Below the pieces are notes generated by a model, which did not search any database, had not been told where the DNA came from, and was given only the letters and a program-made list of their open reading frames with translations. From Rubrobacteraceae bacterium (GTDB taxonomy: Bacteria > Actinomycetota > Rubrobacteria > Rubrobacterales > Rubrobacteraceae), in the NCBI GenBank assembly GCA_021156345.1, contig JAJNDJ010000030.1, positions 1 to 7,533 of the forward strand: DNA of 7,533 nt, given 5' to 3'. The translations under genes were made by a program, and so were the position numbers. This document shows positions 1 to 5,835 of the stretch, one piece after another (the stretch's first letter is position 1; each line of letters begins with the position of its first letter).

Positions 1-120
1 GGATCTCACCTTCGAGGAGCGCTCGGGTGTTTCGGAGCCCACCGTGCCTGTCAGCGCCAGATAAGCGGCGCCTGCGCTCGCCGCCGTTAGAAACCGGCGT
101 CGCGTGAACCTAGAGCCCAT
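1..120 (-). CDS. Tat-exported protein, N-terminus only (runs off window)
   Basis: Reading leftward from the ATG at 120-118, 40 codons stay open to the window edge. The N-terminus is a textbook twin-arginine signal: basic start, T6-R7-R8-R9-F10-L11 matching the (S/T)RRxFL consensus, then a hydrophobic Ala/Leu/Gly stretch to about residue 25, then a polar Ser/Glu/Pro/Arg region. No lipobox cysteine is visible, so it is probably cleaved by signal peptidase I or stays anchored. Tat substrates fold in the cytoplasm, often with a cofactor, before export. The mature domain lies outside the window, so its function cannot be named. An AAGGG ribosome binding site lies about 8 nt before the ATG. The start overlaps the end of a doubtful upstream frame by 11 nt. 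Confidence 0.8.
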   Translation of the reverse strand, partial: MGSRFTRRRFLTAASAGAAYLALTGTVGSETPERSSKVRS

Positions 121-325
121 CGCTGGCGCCCTTCACCGCGAGCACTCCGCTGCGAATGTGGTCCCGTGAGCCGAGGGGGCGCTCCTGCCCGCCTATGATG
201 CCCTCGTAGCCCAGGACGATGACGGCTGGCGCGGTCGGATAGTTGATTTCTGGGCCGTCACGGGGTTCTCCCAGGGTAGCTCTCACTCCGATGCACAGTG
301 TGCACCATGCGAGATCCCGACGCAC
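110..325 (-). CDS. Doubtful 71-codon hypothetical ORF
   Basis: A GTG-initiated frame of 71 codons sits between the amphi-Trp gene and the Tat protein, in the same direction. Its TAG lies inside the Tat gene start, an overlap that would allow translational coupling. Roughly the last 40 codons have a GC-rich third position like the real genes around them; the first 30 do not. No ribosome binding site precedes the GTG, and no domain or motif is recognisable. It could be a real small gene, the remnant of a gene whose 5' part has decayed, or chance. A 13-bp inverted repeat at 292-304 falls within its first codons, which rather suggests leader DNA for the Tat gene. Confidence 0.22.
   Translation of the reverse strand: MRRDLAWCTLCIGVRATLGEPRDGPEINYPTAPAVIVLGYEGIIGGQERPLGSRDHIRSGVLAVKGASDGL
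292..304. promoter_or_regulatory. Short operator-like inverted repeat TGCACA-G-TGTGCA
   Basis: Perfect 6-bp arms flank a single central G. It lies about 170 bp upstream of the Tat-signal gene and 45 bp downstream of the amphi-Trp stop. The size and symmetry fit a dimeric repressor site, but no regulator can be assigned and a 12-bp match can arise by chance. Confidence 0.25.
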
Positions 326-349
326 CCTCTCATGGAAGGGCGAAGCCTC

Positions 350-505
350 CTACTCGGCGCGGGCGGGAACGTAGACTCTCTCCCCGGCCACCTGGATCTC
401 GAACCGCGCGCCCGCCTCCAGCGCATCGGCCAGCCTTCGCAACTTCGCCACGAACTCCGAAGTGGAGTAGACCTTCTCGACGTCCCTGTCTGGCTTCTCG
501 CCCAT
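350..505 (-). CDS. Short amphi-Trp domain protein
   Basis: The 51-residue product beginning MGEKPDRDVEK matches the first part of the amphi-Trp domain family: an acidic/basic start, then a helix (STSEFVAKLRRLADALEAG), then a strand pair reading RFEIQVAGERVYVP. The ATG at 505-503 is chosen because GGGAG lies 5 nt upstream; the longer open frame to 571 has no such site. Amphi-Trp proteins are small cytoplasmic proteins of unknown role and normally run some 20-30 residues further, ending in acidic strands and a conserved Trp. Here a TAG follows VPARAE directly, and neither other frame downstream restores the missing part. It is either a naturally short member or a gene truncated at its 3' end. 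It runs in the same direction as the Tat-signal gene. Confidence 0.7.
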   Translation of the reverse strand: MGEKPDRDVEKVYSTSEFVAKLRRLADALEAGARFEIQVAGERVYVPARAE

Positions 506-543
506 CCATGCTCCCTGGTTCGCTAACGCTCCACTTCTCCGTA

Positions 544-589
544 GCATAAAGGGTCCGATGGCCCCAGCCAAGTCGGACCGGGTTTATGC
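544..589. repeat. Nested inverted repeat upstream of the amphi-Trp gene
   Basis: The outer arms GCATAAA (544-550) and TTTATGC (583-589) pair, followed by an asymmetric loop (1 nt against 3 nt). The inner arms GGTCCGA (552-558) and TCGGACC (573-579) then pair, and TGGC (559-562) with GCCA (567-570) extend the stem to a CCCA loop. In total 18 base pairs form in 46 nt. There is no T-run on either side, so a standard intrinsic terminator is unlikely. It lies about 40 bp upstream of the amphi-Trp start, where it could be a 5' UTR structure, a double operator, or a mobile repeat unit. Confidence 0.55.
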
Positions 590-857
590 AGGAGTCCCGC
601 AAAACGGGCTGTGCACGATTTTCTCACGCTCCGCGACCTCCGTCAGGCCGGCTCACGTTCGGACGATCCAGAGTCGAACTCGTTATGGTCTCCCCGCTTC
701 CGGTACTCGATCAGTATAGGTGTATGTCCTACCTACCTCGCGAACCACCGAGTGGGTAACACGATCGGGCCGAACCCTCGCTCAGGTTATCAGGCTCTTA
801 CCGGAATGTTGCACTTCTGTAACCTCAAAGCAAGCTGCAACGTGTAGCCTCCTGGTG
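590..857. other. Intergenic DNA with no convincing gene
   Basis: Frames crossing this stretch have irregular codon use and no recognisable domain. The only structure seen near its right end is GTTGCACTT (808-816) facing AAGCTGCAAC (832-841), 9 bp with one bulged C and a 15-nt loop. Just outside it, AGGTTA (785-790) faces TAACCT (820-825). These lie within 50 bp of the start of the small protein at 858 and may belong to its promoter region. I saw no tRNA or clear promoter hexamers. Confidence 0.3.
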
Positions 858-1013
858 ATGCAAGAAATCTGTGACAATGAGGAAGTAGACTTCGAGGGCG
901 GTCAGTACGCCTGCACAGAAGAAGAGCTCTACGAGAAGGCCATCGCTCTTCTCGAGAAGTGCAGGATCGAATGCCGGGAGCCCACCGCCGAGACCGCGCC
1001 AACAACCGTGTAA
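858..1013 (+). CDS. Small acidic cysteine-containing protein, unknown
   Basis: From the ATG at 858 the frame encodes 51 residues: MQEICDNEEVDFEGGQY, then an acidic amphipathic helix (TEEELYEKAIALLEKCR), then a Pro/Thr-rich tail. Four cysteines (C5, C19, C36, C40) could bind a metal or form disulfides; C36-xxx-C40 follows the helix. Codon use is GC-ended through most of the frame, whereas the open frame upstream to 720 looks non-coding, so the true start is probably 858 or the adjacent GTG at 855. No good ribosome binding site precedes either. I do not recognise a family. The gene converges on the permease gene, with 91 bp between stop codons and no strong terminator. Confidence 0.45.
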   Translation: MQEICDNEEVDFEGGQYACTEEELYEKAIALLEKCRIECREPTAETAPTTV

Positions 1014-1104
1014 CGCCAGCGCGGGGCCAGGACCGGCAGAATTCCCCAACTGGTCGAAATCTGGCTGGAAGAGGCAAGTCGGTACGGTCGTCTCGCCCAA
1101 CGCC

Positions 1105-2514
1105 CTAGCGAAGCACCATCCCGAGGATCGCGAGCAGGCCGATGGAGACGGCTACGGGGGCGACCGAGGCACGCAGGATGTCGCCTTCTCTGCCTAGCAG
1201 GCCGGCGGCCGTGGCCGCGAGGACTATGCGCTGCGGGGCGAGCATGCTGGCGTGACTGCCCGCGACGTTTTGCACCGCAGCCGTGAGCACCTCAGATACG
1301 GCGAGTCCCCGCGCCGCCTCGACTTGGAGCGGCATGAACAAGGCGTTCGAGGCTGCGTTGGAGCCGGTGAGGGCGCCGCCCAGGGCCGCGAGCACGGGCG
1401 AGACCGCGGGAAAGAAGGTCCCAAGGGCTTCTGCGCCTCCGGCAAGCAGCCCCGCCGCCCCACTCTCTGCCACCACCTCTCCCGCCATAACGAACGTGAG
1501 GACGGCCCCTGCCACCGGAAGCCACTGCGTCGCGGTTCTCCGCGCCGTGGCGCCCACTTCGTCTCCGCCGAGACCCAATAGCAGCGCCGCGAACGCCCCC
1601 GAAATGAGCAACGGGAGGCCTGGACCGTCGAAGACCGGACCTAGCTCTTCGAGGCCCGAGCGCAGCGCCCCCATGCCGTTCGCCGCCGCTAGCAGCGTGA
1701 GCAGGAACGCGTAGGGGAGCAGCGCACGCACAGGAACTCCTGCGAGCCGGTTACGCCTCCTCGCCAGGAAGACCGCAGTAGCAGCGAGCCCTCCGACGGC
1801 GCCGGAGAGTTCAGGCACGAGGTAAAGGCTCGTAAGGATCGTCCCGGTCCCTGTAACCAGCCCGAGCACTATCGCCTCCGCGCCGTGCCGGCGTACCCCC
1901 CTCCACCCGCCCGCAAGCGCGACGGCGGCGACGCCGTAGACAGGGAAGAGAGGGATGCTCAAGAATGCGCTCGCGTCGGAGAGTGTCCCGAAGCCCATTC
2001 CCGCAAGATTTGCCCCGATCACGGTCCCGACACCGAGGGCGCCCCATGGCACGGCGCACTGGCCCCAGCTCGCAAGCACGGCGGCCCTTAGCGGTGTGAA
2101 CCCCGCGGCCAGCAGGATCGGGGCGCTTATGACCACGGCTACCCCGAATCCCGTAACGGACTCGAAGAAGGGCGCCACCCCTACCACGACCCCCGCCGCC
2201 AGCGCCACGCGGTCAGGCTCCAGGCCCCCGAGAAACCGCGACACAGCCTCCACAGCCCCTCCTGCCGAGAGCAGGTTGTAGAGCATTAACCCGCCGAACA
2301 GCACGTAGAGCACCTGGGCCGAGGTCCCGAGTCCCCCGAAGAGAGCACCAGGCACCGCGGTGGCCTCCAGACCCGGCCAAACAAGTGCCCCCAACACAGC
2401 CACAGCCAGCGACGCACCACCAGCCGTGGACGCAGGCCACCCCAGCCCCGCCAGCCCCACGGCGGCGACCGCGAAAGGCATCGCCGAGATCAAGATCCCA
2501 AATAGATCTACCAT
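1105..2514 (-). CDS. LctP-family lactate/glycolate-type permease
   Basis: A 469-residue polytopic membrane protein of the L-lactate permease family (LctP/LldP/GlcA), which imports lactate, glycolate or related 2-hydroxy acids by proton symport. Most of the length is Gly/Ala/Val/Leu-rich membrane segments. Family signatures are clear: GGLMLYNLLSAGGAVEAV, then PFFESVTGFGVAVVISAPIL, then GALGVGTVIGANLAG; near the C-terminus comes ALGGALTGSNAASNALFMPL followed by VQNVAGSHASMLAPQR. It is somewhat shorter than the usual 530-560 residues. The ATG at 2514 is preferred over an upstream TTG (2553): it opens directly into a membrane segment, and the predicted transcription start lies only about 4 nt before it, implying a nearly leaderless message. 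It is divergent from an XRE-cupin regulator, its likely controller. No lactate oxidation genes are visible, so the substrate is uncertain. Confidence 0.93.
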   Translation of the reverse strand: MVDLFGILISAMPFAVAAVGLAGLGWPASTAGGASLAVAVLGALVWPGLEATAVPGALFGGLGTSAQVLYVLFGGLMLYNLLSAGGAVEAVSRFLGGLEPDRVALAAGVVVGVAPFFESVTGFGVAVVISAPILLAAGFTPLRAAVLASWGQCAVPWGALGVGTVIGANLAGMGFGTLSDASAFLSIPLFPVYGVAAVALAGGWRGVRRHGAEAIVLGLVTGTGTILTSLYLVPELSGAVGGLAATAVFLARRRNRLAGVPVRALLPYAFLLTLLAAANGMGALRSGLEELGPVFDGPGLPLLISGAFAALLLGLGGDEVGATARRTATQWLPVAGAVLTFVMAGEVVAESGAAGLLAGGAEALGTFFPAVSPVLAALGGALTGSNAASNALFMPLQVEAARGLAVSEVLTAAVQNVAGSHASMLAPQRIVLAATAAGLLGREGDILRASVAPVAVSIGLLAILGMVLR

Positions 2515-2553
2515 GATAGAATAGCTTCTACCAAATGGATGATAGGGCTGCAA
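2507..2553. promoter_or_regulatory. Mirror-symmetric divergent promoter/operator
   Basis: Between the permease and the regulator lies TGnTAGAA-TAGC-TTCTAnCA (2514-2533), which presents an extended -10 on each strand. The plus strand has TG-A-TAGAAT (-10 at 2517-2522), predicting a start near 2529. The minus strand has TG-G-TAGAAG (-10 at 2530-2525), with a TTGCAG -35 (2553-2548) exactly 17 bp upstream and a start near 2518. The two RNA polymerase sites overlap and should exclude each other. Also present are TCTACCA direct repeats at 2507-2513 and 2527-2533, 20 bp apart (two helical turns), and a 12/14 palindrome at 2507-2520. These are good candidates for the regulator's binding site. The -10 pairs are read directly; promoter activity is inferred. 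Confidence 0.6.
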
Positions 2554-2567
2554 GCGGGAGTTCTACG

Positions 2568-3137
2568 ATGGTCGCTGCTGTCTCTTCCGGGCGGTTGGGG
2601 GGGCATATAAAGCAGTTACGCCGGAGGCGAGCTCTGACGCTGGAGGAGCTGGCCGGGCTGTCTGGGGTGAGTCGGGCCATGATCTCCAAGCTCGAGCGCG
2701 GGGAGAAGAACCCCACGCTCGTGGTCGCGGCGAAGCTGGCAGAGGGGCTTGGCGTAACGCTCTCGCAGCTTGCCGGAATGGAGGAGCGGCGCGAGGTCGT
2801 CGTCGTGCCCAGGGAGAGGCGCATGGTCATGCGCGACCCGGAGACTGGTTTCGAGCGTCAGCTCCTTTCGCCGAACTTCGTCGGGAGGGGTGTTGAGTTC
2901 ATCCGGAATGCGATCCCCGAGGGCTCCACCTCGGGCGAGTTTCCGCCGCACCGCAGGGGCGTCGAGGAACACATCGTCGTCGAGCGGGGGAGACTGAGGG
3001 CGATGCTAGGTGGTGAGGAGTATGTGCTCGTGGAGGGAGATGCGTTGTACTTCGAGGCTGACGTGAGGCACCGCTTCGACAACGCCGGTGAGGGGGAGTG
3101 TAGCTACTACCTGGTGATCAGCTCGCGAGGAACGTGA
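2568..3137 (+). CDS. XRE-family regulator with C-terminal cupin domain
   Basis: The 189-residue protein has an N-terminal helix-turn-helix of the XRE/Cro type (about residues 12-70; TLEELAGLSGVSRAMISKLE, then RGEKNPTL) and a C-terminal cupin_2 barrel (about 115-185; PPHRRGVEEHIVVERGRLRA, then EGDALYFEADVRHRFDN). Such proteins are cytoplasmic one-component regulators in which the cupin senses a small metabolite. Several known members control neighbouring catabolic or transport genes. ATG 2568 is chosen over the in-frame ATG 2535 because GGGAG lies 7 nt upstream, and because the predicted transcription start near 2529 would leave 2535 almost without a leader. It is divergent from the permease, so control of that gene and of itself is the natural inference; the permease substrate or a derivative is a plausible ligand. 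Its stop is 7 bp from that of the convergent zinc-ribbon gene. Confidence 0.94.
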   Translation: MVAAVSSGRLGGHIKQLRRRRALTLEELAGLSGVSRAMISKLERGEKNPTLVVAAKLAEGLGVTLSQLAGMEERREVVVVPRERRMVMRDPETGFERQLLSPNFVGRGVEFIRNAIPEGSTSGEFPPHRRGVEEHIVVERGRLRAMLGGEEYVLVEGDALYFEADVRHRFDNAGEGECSYYLVISSRGT

Positions 3138-3144
3138 CGAAGTG

Positions 3145-3618
3145 CTATGAGGCTTCGACGAGCCTGGTCTTCCGCAGACGGGCTTCGTAGCCGGCGCGGT
3201 GGCCGCGGTAGTAGTCCAGGCGGTCTGAAGAGCCTTCCCACTTGGCCAGACGGGGGTTGTTCGTGAACAATTCCGGATCTCCGTAACGGCCGTCGAGCCA
3301 GCCGCACCAGTATGCTTCGGTGTGATCCGGGGACTTCCAGCACACCGGGGCGGAGATGGGCGTGACTTCAGATCCGCAGGCCGGACATCGATAAACGCCG
3401 TCGGGAAGGTGCCTCATTTCGGGGTGGCCGCACTCGCAGGCGTGGCCGCCGAACGCGTCGGGAAGCGTGACTATCATGTGGAGGGTCTCCAGGAGCGCTC
3501 CCCCGAGCACGCCTCCGCACTCGTCACAACGGAGGGAGTTGCGTCCGAAGGCTTGAAGTTCGGTCTCCGAGCAGAAGGGGCACGTCAGGGTCCTGGGTCC
3601 GCCGGTCGAGTTGTCCAT
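3145..3618 (-). CDS. Double zinc-ribbon protein of unknown function
   Basis: The 157-residue protein carries two zinc-ribbon-like cysteine sets. The first is CPFC (13-16) with CDEC (31-34). The second is C61-E-C63-G-H65 with CPAC (78-81). Further cysteines sit at 93 and 105. The C-terminal third is rich in aromatic residues and repeats a Y-x-x-G-x-x-x-G pattern: AYWCGWLDGRYG near 102-113 and DYYRGHRAGYEAR near 135-147. No signal peptide or membrane segment is seen, so it is cytoplasmic and likely a nucleic-acid- or protein-binding factor. The start is firm: AGGGAGG precedes the ATG by 4-5 nt. It lies 121 bp downstream of nicotinate phosphoribosyltransferase on the same strand, but an operator-like repeat in between suggests its own promoter. 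I do not recognise the family. Confidence 0.85.
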   Translation of the reverse strand: MDNSTGGPRTLTCPFCSETELQAFGRNSLRCDECGGVLGGALLETLHMIVTLPDAFGGHACECGHPEMRHLPDGVYRCPACGSEVTPISAPVCWKSPDHTEAYWCGWLDGRYGDPELFTNNPRLAKWEGSSDRLDYYRGHRAGYEARLRKTRLVEAS

Positions 3619-3680
3619 GACGCCTCCCTTCTTGTCGCTTTGAGCACACCATAATCATGGACCAGAAGATACGATCTGAC

Positions 3681-3706
3681 ATCACTCAAATGAGTGATTT
3701 ATCACT
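3681..3706. promoter_or_regulatory. Triple half-site operator-like repeat
   Basis: ATCACTCA-AA-TGAGTGAT (3681-3698) is a perfect inverted repeat with 8-bp arms. The right arm is shared with a second inverted repeat, AGTGAT-TT-ATCACT (3693-3706). Three half-sites therefore alternate in orientation over 26 bp. The stem is AT-rich and lacks a good T-run, so a terminator for the preceding gene is less likely than a regulator site. It lies 63-88 bp upstream of the zinc-ribbon start. No regulator can be named. Confidence 0.5.
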
Positions 3707-3739
3707 AGCCTATTTGGTCTAGACGGTGAGGATGAGGCT

Positions 3740-4903
3740 TCAGAGTTCGAAGTCGCCGGTATGCAGCTGATCCAGCACGCGCCGGCGCAGGGCACCGATA
3801 TCGGGTGGGGAGAAATACTGTTCCTGTAGGGGGCTCAGGACCTCGCTTGCGCCCTCTGGGGCGGGGGCGGTCGCAGGGAGGATCATGCGCCTGCCATCGT
3901 CCAGTTCCAGGAGGCGCTTGCGTCCGCCACGCTTGCCGCGTTTCGAGCGATCTTCGCCGTCCACCTCCACTATGTCGAGCGAGTAGTCGATCATCGGGGC
4001 GTCTGCTATAGCGCCTCCGACACCGTAGGCGTCACAGACCGGGTTCAGATGGAGGATGTACTCCACGTCGATGCCTCCTGAGGCGAAGATCTTCACGCGT
4101 TCGAATCCGTTACGGTCCAGTTCCCAGCGGACCTCACGCATAAGGTCCAAAAAGTTGCCGCGGCGATTGCCCGGCGTATCCATCCGGATCGCCGAGATAG
4201 AATCCGGTATTGCTCTGGCGGCCAGTAGCGCACCGAATTTCTCGTCGTCGAAGGTGTCAATGATAATGGTGCGTGGCACCTCCGGTTCTATCACTTCGTC
4301 GAAAGCACGGGCCGCCTCGGCGGTCGAGCCGAGGATCAGGACCAGGGCGTGGGGGGTCGTGCCCGTGGCGGGGATGCCGAGACGTTCGACGGCAAGGTCG
4401 ACGGCGACCATATCGCAGCCACCCAGGTAGGCGGCGCGTTCGATCATTGGGGTGACGGCCGGGTGCATCCTGCGAGCGCCAAAGGAGATCACAGGCTTCT
4501 CACCGGCGGCGAGCCGGCAGCGGGCCGCCCCCGTGGCCACGCCTGAGGCCTGGCAGAGCAGACCGAGTATCGCAGTCTCGTGTTCTGCGAAAGCGCCGTA
4601 GGGGCCCGAGAGCGTCAGGACCGGCTCGTGGGGACGGCAGATCGTACCTTCTGGGACGGCCCGCGCATCGACCTCGACGCCGTCGAGTAGGTAGGCTAAC
4701 TCATCGAGGCCGGCGACCACGAACCACTCGTGTGGGTCCGAGGTCTTGTACGCGAGCTCGGCGTGCACGGGGGTATCCTCGAGGCCGCGGGCGCGCAGGA
4801 TCTGCATCGTCTTGTGGAAGTAGGAGTCTGCGACGTCGGCCTTCAGGATCTCCGCGTCGGTCGCCGAGTTGAACCTCCTGTCGCCGCTTCTCTCCTCGCT
4901 CAA
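3740..4903 (-). CDS. Nicotinate phosphoribosyltransferase
   Basis: This enzyme joins nicotinate to PRPP to give nicotinate mononucleotide, coupled to ATP hydrolysis, in the NAD salvage (Preiss-Handler) pathway in the cytosol. The 387-residue product has the family landmarks: RFNSATDAEILKADVADSYF at the N-terminus, SFGARRMHP near 140, GTTPHAL near 181-187 (its His likely corresponds to the phosphorylated active-site His of the family), IRMDTPGNRRGNF near 240, and a phosphate-binding barrel segment IFASGGIDVEYI near 272 followed by DAYGVGGAI. A Lys/Arg-rich tail (SKRGKRGGRKRL) is also typical. The start is set at TTG 4903: GAGGAAAGGG lies 8 nt upstream, whereas the GTG at 4960 lacks a ribosome site and lies upstream of the predicted -10. 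It resembles the compact class of about 390 residues rather than the enterobacterial PncB type. Confidence 0.92.
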   Translation of the reverse strand: MSEERSGDRRFNSATDAEILKADVADSYFHKTMQILRARGLEDTPVHAELAYKTSDPHEWFVVAGLDELAYLLDGVEVDARAVPEGTICRPHEPVLTLSGPYGAFAEHETAILGLLCQASGVATGAARCRLAAGEKPVISFGARRMHPAVTPMIERAAYLGGCDMVAVDLAVERLGIPATGTTPHALVLILGSTAEAARAFDEVIEPEVPRTIIIDTFDDEKFGALLAARAIPDSISAIRMDTPGNRRGNFLDLMREVRWELDRNGFERVKIFASGGIDVEYILHLNPVCDAYGVGGAIADAPMIDYSLDIVEVDGEDRSKRGKRGGRKRLLELDDGRRMILPATAPAPEGASEVLSPLQEQYFSPPDIGALRRRVLDQLHTGDFEL

Positions 4904-4939
4904 GATGCGAACCCTTTCCTCTAGCGTGCCTGTTGGCGT

Positions 4940-4981
4940 ATCATAGCCAATTGGACTCACTACAAGTCAACTTGAAGTCAA
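4940..4981 (-). promoter_or_regulatory. Likely promoter of nicotinate phosphoribosyltransferase
   Basis: On the minus strand, TTGACT (4970-4965) is followed 19 bp later by TATGAT (4945-4940), both close to consensus although the spacing is long. Transcription would start near 4933, leaving a leader of about 30 nt before TTG 4903. The -35 region is duplicated: TTGACTT occurs at 4981-4975 and 4970-4964, 11 bp (one helical turn) apart, and CAAGT-CA-ACTTG (4963-4974) is palindromic. The duplication may be an operator overlapping the -35. Confidence 0.5.
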
Positions 4982-5005
4982 TAGTCTTGATTTGCAGGTA
5001 AATGT

Positions 5006-5034
5006 AAAGGGCCAGGTTACAAGCCCGACCCTTT
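5006..5034 (-). terminator. Hairpin downstream of the integrase remnant
   Basis: AAAGGG (5006-5011) pairs with CCCTTT (5029-5034). A symmetric 3-nt internal loop follows, then GGTT (5014-5017) pairs with AGCC (5021-5024), including one G-U pair, closed by ACA. In the minus direction it lies about 25 bp after the integrase stop and is followed by the T-rich TTTACATTT, an imperfect terminator tail. It could instead be the recombination site arm of the former element. Confidence 0.4.
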
Positions 5035-5055
5035 GTAGACCAATGTGTAGACCAA
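5034..5055. repeat. Direct repeat TGTAGACCAA x2
   Basis: The 10-bp sequence TGTAGACCAA occurs at 5034-5043 and 5046-5055, 12 bp apart, between the terminator-like hairpin and the integrase stop codon. Short direct repeats beside an integrase can be integrase arm or core sites, but nothing here proves that. Confidence 0.5.
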
Positions 5056-5058
5056 CCG

Positions 5059-5835
5059 CTACGATAAAGCTGCTTCCATTGCCGTTGCGGTCTGGTCGCC
5101 CATGCTCGGTATCCAGTGACTATACCTATCCAAAGTCAGTGCGATCGTGGCGTGTCCAAGTAGCTCCTGTACGAACTTGGGGTGTACCCCACGGCTCAGG
5201 AGCAAGGTGGCACAAGTAAGCCTCAACTGGTGCGGCGTACAGTCCTCTGGCAAGTCTGCACGCTTTAGTATTGGCTTCGGGTGAGAGCGTGCCACAATAT
5301 CCCTTGTTAATGGCCTGCCATCTTCCCGACAGAATATGAGGTCATCGTCCTGCCAGTTAGCACCAGCTTGCAACCGTTCGGGGTTCTGGCGTGCTCTGTG
5401 GCGCTTCAACGATTCTGTAGCCAAGTTGGTTAGCTTTATACTCCGGCCCTTGCCGTTCTTCGGCGTAATGTAGCGTGGTCCGTTCTTGGCTCGTGAGAGT
5501 GTCCGGCGTACTCGAAGCGTCCTGCCCTCCATGTCAAGGTCTGACCACTGGATGGAACACAGCTCACCAATCCGTAAGCCTGCCGTTACAGCTACGACGA
5601 ACAGCGCCTCTAACCTCCCACGGGATGCCGCCGATAATTAGTCCTTGACCTGTTCGGCACTCAAGGGGCGTATCTCTTAGGGCTGGGGTATGGGCGGGTC
5701 AGTGGCGGCTGCTACGTTCTCTCGGACTAGTCTCCATCGATGTGCTTGCTTCGAGGAGCGGTGCAAACAGGCGTGCATGTACCTGACGCTTGCGGGTGCA
5801 AGACCGGAGTCTAGCTTCGCCTGATTGGGGTGCAC
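5059..5835 (-). pseudogene. Tyrosine recombinase (phage-type integrase), decayed
   Basis: Reading the minus frame through stops gives a continuous integrase. The core-binding domain runs from about 5820 (KLDSGLAPASVRYMHACLHR, then KQAHRWRLVRENVAAATDPP); then EIRPLSAEQVKD; then the catalytic domain (LEALFVVAVTAGLRIGELCS through HQLRLTCATLLL and LLGHATIALTLDRYSHW). Two ochre codons interrupt it: TAA at 5679-5677 and at 5640-5638, both in the linker between the domains. A third TAA at 5841-5839 limits the frame, and the N-terminal arm-binding part (roughly 100-130 residues in intact relatives) is absent. The catalytic set is intact: Arg (codon 5574-5572), Lys in TPKNGKG, His and Arg of HQLR, His of LLGH, and Tyr (codon 5124-5122). 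The remaining ATG frame (5532-5059) lacks the first Arg. It once integrated or excised a mobile element and is now almost certainly inactive. Confidence 0.9.

Noticed and set aside
298..602. Overlapping frames around the amphi-Trp gene, 298-549 plus and 330-602 minus
   Set aside because: The compositions are low-complexity Arg/Pro-rich or lack motifs; the frame with the amphi-Trp signature and a ribosome site at 505 explains the region.
640..720. Possible tRNA T-arm (GAGTTCGACTC on the minus strand)
   Set aside because: The T-stem does not extend to 5 bp and no acceptor, D or anticodon arms can be fitted around it.
1252..2281. Several long open frames on both strands inside the permease gene
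   Set aside because: They are by-products of GC-rich codon use in the real permease frame. They are Arg/Pro/Ala-rich, show no domains, and overlap a gene with clear family signatures.
2515..2553. TTG 2553 as the permease start
   Set aside because: It would add 13 polar residues with no ribosome site and would overlap the divergent promoter; ATG 2514 begins directly before the first membrane segment.
2535..2567. ATG 2535 as the regulator start
   Set aside because: It has no ribosome binding site and lies only about 6 nt from the predicted transcription start. ATG 2568 has GGGAG at good spacing and still includes the whole helix-turn-helix.
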